Part shown: positions 1 to 7,975 of the stretch, in pieces | Position numbering within the stretch: the first letter of the stretch is position 1 | Layout of the letters: each line of letters opens with the position of its first letter | NCBI GenBank assembly: GCA_012719355.1 | Contig: JAAYAM010000081.1 | Coordinates: forward strand, 1-38,157 | Source of the DNA: Acidobacteriota bacterium | GTDB taxonomy: Bacteria > Acidobacteriota > UBA6911 | Length of the DNA: 38,157 nucleotides | Direction: 5' to 3' | Notes under the pieces: generated by a model | What the model was told of the DNA's origin: nothing | Seen by the model: only the letters and a program-made list of their open reading frames with translations | The model's database searches: none | Program-made: the position numbers and the translations under genes

Positions 1-2
1 CG

Positions 3-80
3 AAGGCGCATATCTTAATTGAGCATGTTGGCAACTTGACCGGATACGAAATTAGTACGCTTTGTCAGGAGGAATCGTGA
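3..80 (+). CDS. C-terminal tail of an unidentified upstream gene (partial)
   Basis: This frame is open from the window edge to a TGA at 78-80, giving about 25 residues that end in ...STLCQEES. The stop overlaps the GTG start of the transaldolase (GTGA at 77-80), an arrangement typical of translationally coupled operon genes. The fragment is too short to assign to a family. Another pentose-phosphate or sugar-metabolism gene would fit the context, but that is inference. The other two forward frames close within the first 20 bases. Confidence 0.4.
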   Translation, partial: KAHILIEHVGNLTGYEISTLCQEES

Positions 81-1162
81 AAACAACTCAGAAGCTCCAT
101 GAAGCAGGACAGAGTCTCTGGCTGGACAACATAAGCCGCAAGCTGCTGACCGGAGGCGGCTTGAAACGCTACATTGCCGAGTACTCTCTCACAGGATTGA
201 CCTCAAACCCGACCATATTTGAGAAGGCAATCAGGAGCAGCTCCGACTACGATGCGAGCATTTGTGAAAAAAATGCGTCCGGTAAAAGCGGAGAAGAACT
301 ATTCTTTGAACTTGCACTTGAGGATTGCACGGCCGCGGCCGATTTGTTCCGACCCGCTCACGAAATGACCGACGGAGTTGATGGGTGGGTTTCCCTCGAG
401 CTGTCGCCTGAGCTGGCCTACGACACATCAAAATCAGTTGCGGCTGCCCGTCAACTGCACATGAGAGCTGGCCGGCCGAACCTGTTCATAAAGATACCGG
501 GCACTCCTAAGGGAATCCCAGCGATCGAACAGTCGATTTTTGAAGGCATTCCAATCAACGTGACGCTTCTGTTTTCACGCGAACACTACCTCGCGGCGGC
601 CGACGCTTATATACGCGGGATTGAGCGGCGCATCGCCGCAGGTCGCAACCCGTGCATCCAATCGGCTGCGTCGCTGTTTATCAGCAGGTGGGACGTTTCG
701 GTCAACAGAAAGACACCCGAGCAGCTGCACAATCGGATCGGCATAGCCATGGCTAAACGCACCTATAAGGCTTACCGTGATCTACTCGACAGTGATCGCT
801 GGTTGCGGCTGGCAAATTTCGGCGCTCGGCCGCAGCGCCTGCTATGGGCCAGCACCGGCACTAAAGATCCCAAGGCTTCCGATGTGCTCTATATCGAATC
901 CCTAGCTGCACCGCATACCATCAACACTATGCCTGAAGCTACACTAACCGCATTCGAAGATCACGGGAGGGTAGGCCGGATGCTCCCTCGCAACGGGGGC
1001 AATGCGGAACAGGAACTGTCTGAGTTTATCCGCGCAGGGATCGACGTAGACAAGACAGCGGAGGACCTTCAGGAGGAAGGTGCCGAGGCTTTCGTCAAAT
1101 CATGGGAGAACCTGATGTCGAGCATAGACGGAAAGATCGCCGAACTTAGAAAGGCAGGCTAG
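77..1162 (+). CDS. tal: Transaldolase
   Basis: Transaldolase transfers a dihydroxyacetone unit between sedoheptulose-7-phosphate and glyceraldehyde-3-phosphate in the cytoplasmic non-oxidative pentose phosphate pathway. The protein has 361 residues, as expected for the long bacterial Tal subfamily. The N-terminal segment GLTSNPTIFEKAI is the family signature. NLFIKIPGTPKG carries the Schiff-base lysine, and INVTLLFSREHY forms a following barrel strand. I chose the GTG at 77 because AGGAGG lies at 67-72; the TTG at 62 has no ribosome site. The next gene is zwf, so the two probably form a pentose-phosphate operon with the gene running off the left edge. No truncation or frameshift is seen. Confidence 0.93.
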   Translation: MKTTQKLHEAGQSLWLDNISRKLLTGGGLKRYIAEYSLTGLTSNPTIFEKAIRSSSDYDASICEKNASGKSGEELFFELALEDCTAAADLFRPAHEMTDGVDGWVSLELSPELAYDTSKSVAAARQLHMRAGRPNLFIKIPGTPKGIPAIEQSIFEGIPINVTLLFSREHYLAAADAYIRGIERRIAAGRNPCIQSAASLFISRWDVSVNRKTPEQLHNRIGIAMAKRTYKAYRDLLDSDRWLRLANFGARPQRLLWASTGTKDPKASDVLYIESLAAPHTINTMPEATLTAFEDHGRVGRMLPRNGGNAEQELSEFIRAGIDVDKTAEDLQEEGAEAFVKSWENLMSSIDGKIAELRKAG

Positions 1163-1234
1163 GAACAACACGCCGCCACCGGACTCCCCTGGTTGGCACT
1201 CTTTCTCAAGAATTCCCCATCGAAGGACACAAGG

Positions 1235-2626
1235 ATGAGCAGCAAGTATTTCCAATCATCGCCTGGTGATCTGTCCGACGCTCTGGTGTTTTTCGGCGCA
1301 ACCGGGGACCTGGCCTACAAAAAGATCTTTCCCGCCCTGCAGCACATGATCCAGCGTCAGACTCTGGATGTGCCGGTCATCGGAGTAGCAAAGTCGGGCT
1401 GGAATCTCGATCAGTTCCGATCCAGAGTGCATGAGAGCCTTGCGGATCATGGCGGAGGAGTCGACACGGCTGCTTTCAGCAAGCTGGTTCAGTTGCTTGA
1501 ATACATCGATGGTGATTACAGGGATCCGGACACATTTCGGCGTCTGCGAGAAGCATTGAAGGACGCCAGTCGTCCCATCCATTACCTGGCCATCCCGCCC
1601 AGCCTCTTTTCGGTCGTTGTGGAAGGATTGGAACGAGCCGGTTGCACCCAGGGAGCACGGGTCATCCTTGAAAAACCCTTCGGACGCGATCTTGCATCCG
1701 CCCGTAAGCTGAATAAAGTGCTGCATTCAATCTTTGAAGAAAACAACATATTCCGCATCGATCACTACCTGGGCAAACTGGCTGTCGAAAATCTTCTTGT
1801 CTTTCGTTTCTCCAACACTTTTCTCGAGCCGATTTGGAACCGTAACTATGTGCATAGCATACAGATTACGATGGCAGAAGACTTCGGTGTGGCCGGCCGG
1901 GGAAAATTCTATGACGAGACAGGAGCAATCCGTGATGTCGTGCAGAATCACCTGCTGCAGGTGGTAGCATTCCTTTCCATGGAGCCGCCGACCGCCAATT
2001 ACGTTGAGTCGCTGAGGGATGAAAGGGTCAGAGTCTTCCGTGCAATTCCGCCGCTTGACCCGGCTTGGGTGGTGCGCGGTCAATTTCACGGCTACCGGCA
2101 GGAGGCCGGAATCGATCCGGATTCACAAATTGAAACCTATGCATCCGTGCGCTTTGAGATTGACTCATGGCGCTGGGCCGGCGTGCCGTTTCTCATTCGG
2201 ACCGGCAAGCTGCTTCCGGTCACCGCCACCGAGGTTCTGGCGAAACTCAGGCAAGCGCCGACGGGAAAGCTTCCTCCGGGCAGCAATTATCTGCGCTTTC
2301 GCCTGGGTCCGGATTTGTCACTGAATCTGGGTGCTCAAATCAAGCGTTCAGGACCGGGATTGGAATCTATGCCGGTTGAGCTCTCCGCCGTGAATGCGCA
2401 GGCCGACAACTATTTTCCGTACGAGATACTGCTTGCCGGCGCTATGCACGGAGATCTGATGCTGTTCGTCCGCGAAGACGCTGTCGAAGCGGCATGGACT
2501 ATTGTTGATCCCGTTATCGGTGAAAGAACTCCGCTGTATGGATACGAACCGGGCACCTGGGGCCCGATCGAGGCCGATCGCCTTGCAGCTGATATCGGCG
2601 GGTGGCACAATCCGCAACCGAGCTAG
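1235..2626 (+). CDS. zwf: Glucose-6-phosphate 1-dehydrogenase
   Basis: Zwf oxidises glucose-6-phosphate to 6-phosphogluconolactone with NAD(P)+, the entry step of the oxidative pentose phosphate pathway. The 463-residue length is normal. The N-terminal Rossmann motif is [24 protein letters not shown] and RIDHYLGK form the substrate site, and [14 protein letters not shown] carries the conserved catalytic histidine. The position after RIDHYLGK is Leu where the family signature has Glu. This residue is not the catalytic base, so activity is expected. The ATG at 1235 is preferred because AAGGA lies at 1223-1227; the TTG at 1193 would add 14 unconserved residues. It starts 72 nt after tal and probably shares its transcript. 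Confidence 0.95.
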   Translation: MSSKYFQSSPGDLSDALVFFGATGDLAYKKIFPALQHMIQRQTLDVPVIGVAKSGWNLDQFRSRVHESLADHGGGVDTAAFSKLVQLLEYIDGDYRDPDTFRRLREALKDASRPIHYLAIPPSLFSVVVEGLERAGCTQGARVILEKPFGRDLASARKLNKVLHSIFEENNIFRIDHYLGKLAVENLLVFRFSNTFLEPIWNRNYVHSIQITMAEDFGVAGRGKFYDETGAIRDVVQNHLLQVVAFLSMEPPTANYVESLRDERVRVFRAIPPLDPAWVVRGQFHGYRQEAGIDPDSQIETYASVRFEIDSWRWAGVPFLIRTGKLLPVTATEVLAKLRQAPTGKLPPGSNYLRFRLGPDLSLNLGAQIKRSGPGLESMPVELSAVNAQADNYFPYEILLAGAMHGDLMLFVREDAVEAAWTIVDPVIGERTPLYGYEPGTWGPIEADRLAADIGGWHNPQPS

Positions 2627-2843
2627 CGAATCTATAGGGCGAGAATACCCCGGGCACTTCAACTATCCGCTCATTGGTCGCAACTTACTCGGGAAGAATT
2701 GCGCACACTTCGAACCTGTACACGGCCGGAACATAAATCCGAACTGGCGTATTTTCCGACCTGTGCTGCGGGAATTCTGTCTTAGCGAACAGAAGAGACT
2801 GATGTTCTCGAAATTGCTTGCCTAAAAAGAGGAGGCAAGGATT
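2627..2843. other. Intergenic gap after zwf, likely promoter region of the SDR operon
   Basis: No convincing gene lies in these 217 bases. A short open frame that begins inside zwf and ends at 2825 shows no family features. The 3' end carries the Shine-Dalgarno sequence GAGGAGG for the gene at 2844. I saw no strong hairpin or clear -35/-10 pair. Confidence 0.5.
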
Positions 2844-3617
2844 ATGAAGATCGTAGTGATCGGCGGTACTGGTCTTATCGGATCAAAGCTTGTCATCAAG
2901 CTTCGTGAAGGCGGATACGAGGCGGTACCGGCAGCCCCCAATTCGGGTGTCAATACCATCACGACCGAGGGGCTCGCCGAGGTGCTGCAAGGTTCGTCGG
3001 TGGTCGTTGACGTGTCAAACGCTCCCTCCTGGGAGGATGCAGCGGTGCTGGAGTTCTTCGAAACATCAACTCGTAACCTTCTCACGTATGGGGCCGACGC
3101 GGGGGTGCAGCATCACGTCGCGTTATCAGTAGTAGGGACCGAGCAGCTGACTGAAAGCGGTTACTTCCGGGCCAAGATGGCTCAGGAGAAACTGATCAAA
3201 GAATCTTCGATCCCTTACTCGATCGTTCACGCGACGCAGTTTTTCGAGTTCCTCAAGAGCCTTGCCGACATTTCCATGGTCGGCGGCAAAGTGCATCTGC
3301 CTCCTGTACTTTTCCAGCCGATGGCTGCCGACGATGTAGCAGGTACTGTGGGCAGGATTGCAGTAGGTCAGCCGCTTAACGACATCGTTGAAATTGGAGG
3401 CCCGGAACAGTTTCGTTTGGATGAACTAGTCCGCCGGCGCCTGGCCGCACTCAAAGACCCTCGCGAAGTCGTCTCTGATCCTGACGCTGGTTACTCCGGA
3501 GCCAAAATCAGCGAGAAAACGCTGATTCCGGGCAATAACGCACGACTCGGTGAGACTCGCTTCGAAACCTGGCTCGTTCAGTCTGCAGCGCAAATTCCGA
3601 GGCGAAAGGTTAGTTGA
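2844..3617 (+). CDS. Atypical short-chain dehydrogenase, NmrA-like NAD(P)-binding protein
   Basis: This 257-residue protein begins with the dinucleotide-binding motif GGTGLIGSKL (GxxGxxG) of atypical SDRs. A YFRAK segment near residue 107 resembles the YxxxK catalytic pair, and SIPYSIVHATQFFEF is typical of the NmrA-like/SDR_a5 group. Such proteins are NAD(P)H-dependent reductases or redox-sensing binding proteins; the substrate cannot be read from the sequence. The start is fixed by GAGGAGG a few bases upstream. A cupin starts one base after the stop and an alpha/beta hydrolase follows, so the three genes form a tight operon. Genes of this trio often co-occur in soil bacteria, and a detoxification role is a guess. 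Confidence 0.85.
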   Translation: MKIVVIGGTGLIGSKLVIKLREGGYEAVPAAPNSGVNTITTEGLAEVLQGSSVVVDVSNAPSWEDAAVLEFFETSTRNLLTYGADAGVQHHVALSVVGTEQLTESGYFRAKMAQEKLIKESSIPYSIVHATQFFEFLKSLADISMVGGKVHLPPVLFQPMAADDVAGTVGRIAVGQPLNDIVEIGGPEQFRLDELVRRRLAALKDPREVVSDPDAGYSGAKISEKTLIPGNNARLGETRFETWLVQSAAQIPRRKVS

Positions 3618-3618
3618 T

Positions 3619-4008
3619 ATGACATTGCTAAAGCTGGGTTTGCTGCTGGTATCTCTCGCGCCAGTCACGCCGCTGCGCGGAGATGTGAAGGTGACGCCGC
3701 TCTTGTCGAAAGACCTGACGGAGGTTCCTGGGAAAGAAGCGCTGGTGATCACAGTTGAATACCCACCGGGTGGCTCGGACCCGATCCATCGCCACAACGC
3801 ACATGCATTCGTGTATGTGCTTGAGGGTTCCATCGTGATGCAGTTGAGCGGCGGGAAAGAAGTAACCCTGACACCCGGGCAAACCTTCTATGAAGGCCCC
3901 GATGATGTTCACGTGGTTGGGCGGAATGCAAGCCGAACCAAACCGGCGAAGTTTCTCGTGTTCCTCGTTAAGAACAAAGGCGCGCCGGTGCTGATACCCA
4001 CCCAGTAA
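3619..4008 (+). CDS. Small secreted cupin-domain protein
   Basis: The 129-residue product begins with a short hydrophobic signal-like segment (about residues 2-20) followed by one cupin domain. Cupin motif 1 is visible as [16 protein letters not shown], with two His and a Glu in metal-ligand spacing; motif 2 lies in the [11 protein letters not shown] region. Single-domain cupins bind a metal and may act as dioxygenases, isomerases or ligand sensors, so no reaction is assigned. The ATG at 3619 lies one base after the SDR stop with GAAAGG upstream; starting earlier would overlap the SDR gene and spoil the signal peptide. It probably acts outside the cytoplasm, unlike its operon neighbours. Confidence 0.82.
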   Translation: MTLLKLGLLLVSLAPVTPLRGDVKVTPLLSKDLTEVPGKEALVITVEYPPGGSDPIHRHNAHAFVYVLEGSIVMQLSGGKEVTLTPGQTFYEGPDDVHVVGRNASRTKPAKFLVFLVKNKGAPVLIPTQ

Positions 4009-4024
4009 CAACTCAAGGAGAATC

Positions 4025-4870
4025 ATGACTACGATTACTGCAAAAGATGGGACGACGATCTACTACAAAGACTGGGGCACGGGCCCGGCCGTCACTTTTT
4101 CTCACGGATGGCCGCTGAATTCGGATGCGTGGGACAGCCAACTGCTTTTCCTGGCTCAGAATGGCTTTCGCGTTGTTGCGCACGACCGTCGCGGCCACGG
4201 CCGGTCCAGCCAACCCTGGTCTGGAAATGACATGGATGGATATGCCGACGATCTGGCCGCCGTCATTGAGGCGCTGGATCTCGCTGAAGTGACGCTGGTA
4301 GGTCATTCAACAGGCGGAGGCGAAGTCGCGCGGTATATCGGACGCTACGGCACAAAGCGAGTCGCCGCCGCCGTCCTGATCGCCGCCGTACCCCCGATCA
4401 TGTTGAAATCTGCTGCCAATCCCGAGGGACTCCCGATCGAAGTGTTTGACGAATTGCGCAACAACCTTATCAAGGACCGCTCGCAATTCTACAAGGACCT
4501 TGCCGTAATGTTCTACGGTGCCAATCGAGCGGGTGCGAGCGTTTCGCAGGGGACGGTGGATCAATTCTGGCTGTGGAGCATGCAGACCGGCCTCAAGAAC
4601 GCGTACGACAGCATAAAGGCGTTTTCCGAGACCGACTTCACCGAGGATCTCAAGAAGTTTGATGTGCCTACGCTAGTAATGCATGGTGAAGACGACCAGA
4701 TAGTGCCCGTAAAGGACTCAGCGAAGAAGTCGGCCAGGCTCATTAAGGGAGCGAAGGAAATCTATTATCCAGGCTTGCCGCACGGCCTCACCGCCACGCA
4801 TGCGGATCAAGTCAACACGGATCTCTTGGATTTTCTGAGGTCGGTTCAAGAAGCTCGCAGGGCAGCCTGA
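4025..4870 (+). CDS. Alpha/beta hydrolase, non-heme chloroperoxidase/arylesterase type
   Basis: This 281-residue cytoplasmic alpha/beta hydrolase closely resembles the cofactor-free haloperoxidase/esterase family. The oxyanion-hole motif is [12 protein letters not shown], the nucleophile elbow is [13 protein letters not shown] (Ser), the acid is in [10 protein letters not shown] (Asp) and the histidine is in [10 protein letters not shown], so the triad is complete. Such enzymes hydrolyse esters and show a perhydrolase side activity. AAGGAG at 4015-4020 fixes the ATG. It is the last gene of the SDR-cupin-hydrolase operon, 16 nt after the cupin. Confidence 0.92.
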   Translation: MTTITAKDGTTIYYKDWGTGPAVTFSHGWPLNSDAWDSQLLFLAQNGFRVVAHDRRGHGRSSQPWSGNDMDGYADDLAAVIEALDLAEVTLVGHSTGGGEVARYIGRYGTKRVAAAVLIAAVPPIMLKSAANPEGLPIEVFDELRNNLIKDRSQFYKDLAVMFYGANRAGASVSQGTVDQFWLWSMQTGLKNAYDSIKAFSETDFTEDLKKFDVPTLVMHGEDDQIVPVKDSAKKSARLIKGAKEIYYPGLPHGLTATHADQVNTDLLDFLRSVQEARRAA

Positions 4871-5307
4871 ACCTTTGCGGTTGATATATACCATGGTCCG
4901 GCACACGGCATTCGAACCATATGTTAACAATGTTCTGTCGGAATGCTTATCACCGGGTCTATACGTGCTGCGAGTATATGACGGTACTGCGCCACGCGGC
5001 ATCCGGATGGCCCCTGAAAAGCCTGACCGTAAATTCACGCCCTGGTCAGCCGTCGACCCCCCCGGCGGCGGACGGGCGACATGCGTAATTATACGCAGAT
5101 GCGATCACGCAGATGTACCCATTGCGCCGTCCGGTGAATAATGTATGAATAATACATACAGATTGAGAATAAAGGAGTTTTAGTATTTACACATCAATTT
5201 CTGGCCGGCTCATCAACGCATCAAACTCCGCAGGTTACCGCTGCTCTTCCTTATAACTCATTCTGATATTTTTCCGCCGGTCAAACTCATCTTTACAGGA
5301 ATCACCG
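4871..5307. other. Intergenic region with AT-rich palindrome upstream of a hybrid kinase
   Basis: These 437 bases lie between the hydrolase operon and the kinase at 5308. An 88-codon open frame (4875-5141) has no ribosome site and no family features, so I do not call it. The notable structure is an AT-rich block at about 5130-5200 in otherwise GC-rich DNA, containing the inverted repeat at 5142-5160 and an isolated AAGGAG at 5171-5176 that does not precede a start codon. Confidence 0.5.
5142..5160. promoter_or_regulatory. Operator-like inverted repeat TGTATG-N7-CATACA
   Basis: Perfect 6-bp arms (TGTATG at 5142-5147, CATACA at 5155-5160) flank an AT-only 7-base core. Size and symmetry suit a dimeric DNA-binding protein. 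It lies about 150 bases upstream of the kinase start. The binding protein is unknown, and chance occurrence in AT-rich DNA is possible. Confidence 0.35.
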
Positions 5308-6855
5308 ATGAGAGACAAAGAAAGACAGTTCTGGCATTCATTAAAGAACGGCCCTCTGCCAAGCGCCCTCTGGCATGCAGACGGGCACCTTGCGGACGCA
5401 AACCAGCCGTTTTGCGACATGATCAGCTACACTCCCGAAGAAATCCACAGCGGCACAGTCAACTGGAGGCTCATCACCGTCCCTGAACTCATGGAGCAGG
5501 ACAGCCGGCTGGTGGAAGAAGTGAGCACGTCAGGCATCTGCAGGCCTTACGAGAAGATCTTCCTGCGCCGCGACGGCAACCTGGCTCCGGCCATTGTCGC
5601 AGGTGGGCGGCTCAACAAGTTCCGCAACCACACGGTAGTGTTCGCTATCGACATCTCGTCAATCGAGCCCGAAAGCGACCTGCTCAACAGCCTTCGCGAG
5701 CGGATGCTCAAGCTTTCCAGCGTCGTCTCGGACATGCAGGACGAACTGCTGCTGCACGCCAGGGCGGAAAACGCGCTGCAAATCCGCAGAGGAGAGTTTC
5801 AGTCACTTTCCGAAAAGATGGCTCAGGCAAGGCAGCACGAATGCCACACGGCGATCCAGCTGCTCAACGAAGCACTGCAGCAGCTCTTTGCTTCGAGCTT
5901 CGACAAAACGGTGGCGGCATCTCGCAGAGAAATGCGCCGTGCTGCCGCAGCCACGACTTCAATCACAAGACAGTGCCTCGAGACATCGCGTCATCTGGCG
6001 GGCGATCTTGCCCTTTCGATCCTGCCTGAAGCGGAGCTGATCCCGACACTGAAGCTGCTGGCGCAGTCCTTCCGGGATCGCCATGGGATTCAGATAGAGC
6101 TGGCAGTCTCTGACGCGGTCGAATCCACCTCCGACGAGATCAAGCTCGCGATCGTGCAGGCGGTCCGCGAGCTGCTGACCAATGTCGTCGAACACTCCCA
6201 CGCAAAGCTGGCCCGCGTCAGCGCCGGCCGAACCGGGGAATTGCTCCAGATTGAAGTGGAAGACAGCGGCGACGGCTTTGATCCTGATCGAGTGTCGCTT
6301 CAGACCGGCAGCGCGGGCGGCCTGGCGGCGATCAGCGAGCGCGTTCGCGAACTCGACGGTGAACTGCAGATCTTCAGCACTCCGGGACTGGGTACCAGGT
6401 GCAGGATCGGCTTGCCGCCCACGACCAGGGCCGAACGAGCCCGAATGATTCAGCAGCAGGGTGTCCAGACATACGCAGGCCACGATGACCGGAAGAAGAT
6501 CCAGGTCATCCTCGTCGATGATCACACGGTAATTCGACAGGGAATAGTCAGCCTTCTCAAGGTCGCACCCGATGTAGAGATCGTGGGAGAAGCAGCCAAT
6601 GGCGAGGCGGCAGTTGAGCTGGCACGAACCGTTCGGCCGGACGTCATCCTGATGGATGTATGCATGCCCGGGATGGACGGGGTGCAGGCCACCCGGCTGA
6701 TTCACGACGAAATGCCGCAGGTACGGGTGATTGGATTGTCGATGTTCGAGGAAGCAGAGATGGCTTTCCTGATGCGGGAAGCCGGTGCCGTCGGTTACCT
6801 CTCGAAAAACGGCCCGTCGGATGCGATGATTTCCGCCATCCGGGCGTCGGTGTGA
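5308..6855 (+). CDS. PAS/HATPase_c/receiver hybrid protein with degenerate H-box (possible pseudokinase)
   Basis: The 515-residue cytoplasmic protein has a PAS domain (about 12-120), a coiled linker (about 120-170), a DHp-like helix, an HATPase_c domain (about 275-370) with N-box ELLTNVVEHSHA and G1 box DSGDGFD, and a receiver domain (about 397-515) with DD404-405, phospho-acceptor Asp450 and Lys500. Against the kinases at 11191 and 15244, the H-box aligns without gaps: their ILHDGLQQIL and KLHDGLQQIL are LLNEALQQLF here. The phospho-acceptor His is therefore Asn187 (codon AAC, 5866-5868) and the next Asp is Glu. The SPPILHQ motif downstream has also decayed. The receiver lacks a DNA-binding output domain. 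AGGA at 5298-5301 supports the ATG. It probably cannot autophosphorylate normally; a decoy, phosphatase or phosphate-sink role is possible. Confidence 0.88.
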   Translation: MRDKERQFWHSLKNGPLPSALWHADGHLADANQPFCDMISYTPEEIHSGTVNWRLITVPELMEQDSRLVEEVSTSGICRPYEKIFLRRDGNLAPAIVAGGRLNKFRNHTVVFAIDISSIEPESDLLNSLRERMLKLSSVVSDMQDELLLHARAENALQIRRGEFQSLSEKMAQARQHECHTAIQLLNEALQQLFASSFDKTVAASRREMRRAAAATTSITRQCLETSRHLAGDLALSILPEAELIPTLKLLAQSFRDRHGIQIELAVSDAVESTSDEIKLAIVQAVRELLTNVVEHSHAKLARVSAGRTGELLQIEVEDSGDGFDPDRVSLQTGSAGGLAAISERVRELDGELQIFSTPGLGTRCRIGLPPTTRAERARMIQQQGVQTYAGHDDRKKIQVILVDDHTVIRQGIVSLLKVAPDVEIVGEAANGEAAVELARTVRPDVILMDVCMPGMDGVQATRLIHDEMPQVRVIGLSMFEEAEMAFLMREAGAVGYLSKNGPSDAMISAIRASV

Positions 6856-6869
6856 TCCTCTGCCGAGAA

Positions 6870-6910
6870 GCCGCGGATTTTGCAGGTTCGTGAAATTTAG
6901 AATCCGCGGC
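6870..6910. terminator. Perfect 10-bp inverted repeat between convergent genes
   Basis: GCCGCGGATT (6870-6879) and AATCCGCGGC (6901-6910) are exact complements around a 21-base spacer, in the 60-base gap between two convergent stops. There is no clear U-tract on either side, so it is probably a bidirectional or Rho-assisted terminator. Confidence 0.55.
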
Positions 6911-6915
6911 GCCTT

Positions 6916-7917
6916 CTACTGATACTGAATATACAAAGGAACAGGCTTCAGCCGCAGGACCTCTCGCGGGGTAAGGAGCGGATGCCCCTTCTTGGTGTCG
7001 TTGTGGTAGAAGAGCTTGAAACCTGTAAACTGCACCGGCTCCCTGACGATGTAGTCCCGGTACGTATCGCGTTTCAACCATGGAGCGCCCCAGCCGTCCA
7101 TATTCATGACGATCTGCACTTCCGGGCACAACTCGATTTCTTTCGAATTCGTCACCATCTTCCGCGTGAAGCGATGCACCACCAGAACCTTTGGAGGGAG
7201 ATCGTACTTCTTCACGATTCGCGACAGGTAACCGGACACATAATTAATGTCAGACGCATCGTACGTCCCGATTTTGGTCCCCGGGCGTTTCCCGCTCGTG
7301 ATCAGATTGAATTCGGGATCGATTGCCAGGTGCACATCCGGATCCTTCAGTATCCATTCAAAGCGCGGGAGAAGATTCCGTATGTCGTCATGCCCCGTCT
7401 GAATATCGATAAACAGGATCGCGTTGCTCTCCTTTGCCCACTCATACACTTGATTGATGATCTTATCCGGCATGATCATCCGGTACTTGCCGGCTTTCCC
7501 GGGATCCTTCTGGGCCACAACAGCAATGAGGTGGAGGGCCGGCTGCACCTTTACAGACGGATCGGCTTTCTCCCACCTGTGAACTTCGTTTCTCAGACGG
7601 CGCAGCATCTCCTCTTTCGGATACTGGCCGAGCACGCCCATCCTCTTCGAGAGCGGATTTCCGTAGTACGCGACTATGCGCTTTTTCGGGAGAATCGACC
7701 CTGACAAGGGATCCGGGTACTTAACCGGCCATCCGTGCTTTTCTGCAAATTCAGGATCTTCTCCCGCCAGATACTTGATTTTCGGAGTAACCGCCGCAGC
7801 CTTCTTGGCTGAAGCGGCGGTCTTGGGCGTTGACGCCGCCGGCTTGTCTTCACATACCGCCGTCATCACGCAAAACCACAGAAGGAACGGGAAGGAAAGA
7901 AATTTCAGCTGCTTCAA
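6916..7917 (-). CDS. Secreted protein of unknown function
   Basis: The product is 333 residues if translation starts at the TTG at 7917-7915, which has GGAG eight bases upstream. This start gives a typical signal peptide (LKQLKFLSFPFLLWFCV..., cleavage near the following AVCED). An Ala/Lys/Pro-rich linker follows, then a globular domain beginning KRIVAYYGNPLSKRMGVLG. Strand-like segments ending in acidic residues (FIDIQTGHDD, LAIDPEFNL, VMNMDGWG) suggest a TIM-barrel hydrolase-like fold. I do not recognise the exact family, and no reaction is assigned. It lies 58 nt downstream of the flavin reductase gene on the same strand and is probably co-transcribed. Longer starts would run into that gene. 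Confidence 0.75.
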   Translation of the reverse strand: MKQLKFLSFPFLLWFCVMTAVCEDKPAASTPKTAASAKKAAAVTPKIKYLAGEDPEFAEKHGWPVKYPDPLSGSILPKKRIVAYYGNPLSKRMGVLGQYPKEEMLRRLRNEVHRWEKADPSVKVQPALHLIAVVAQKDPGKAGKYRMIMPDKIINQVYEWAKESNAILFIDIQTGHDDIRNLLPRFEWILKDPDVHLAIDPEFNLITSGKRPGTKIGTYDASDINYVSGYLSRIVKKYDLPPKVLVVHRFTRKMVTNSKEIELCPEVQIVMNMDGWGAPWLKRDTYRDYIVREPVQFTGFKLFYHNDTKKGHPLLTPREVLRLKPVPLYIQYQ

Positions 7918-7975
7918 ATGCGTTTCTCCAGATTGAGGCCACATATCTTGCACCGGAAAAAACCGAAACGCAACT

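Noticed and set aside
4875-5141. 88-codon frame after the alpha/beta hydrolase
   Set aside because: It has no ribosome site, its composition is unlike the neighbours and there is no domain pattern; it is kept as intergenic.
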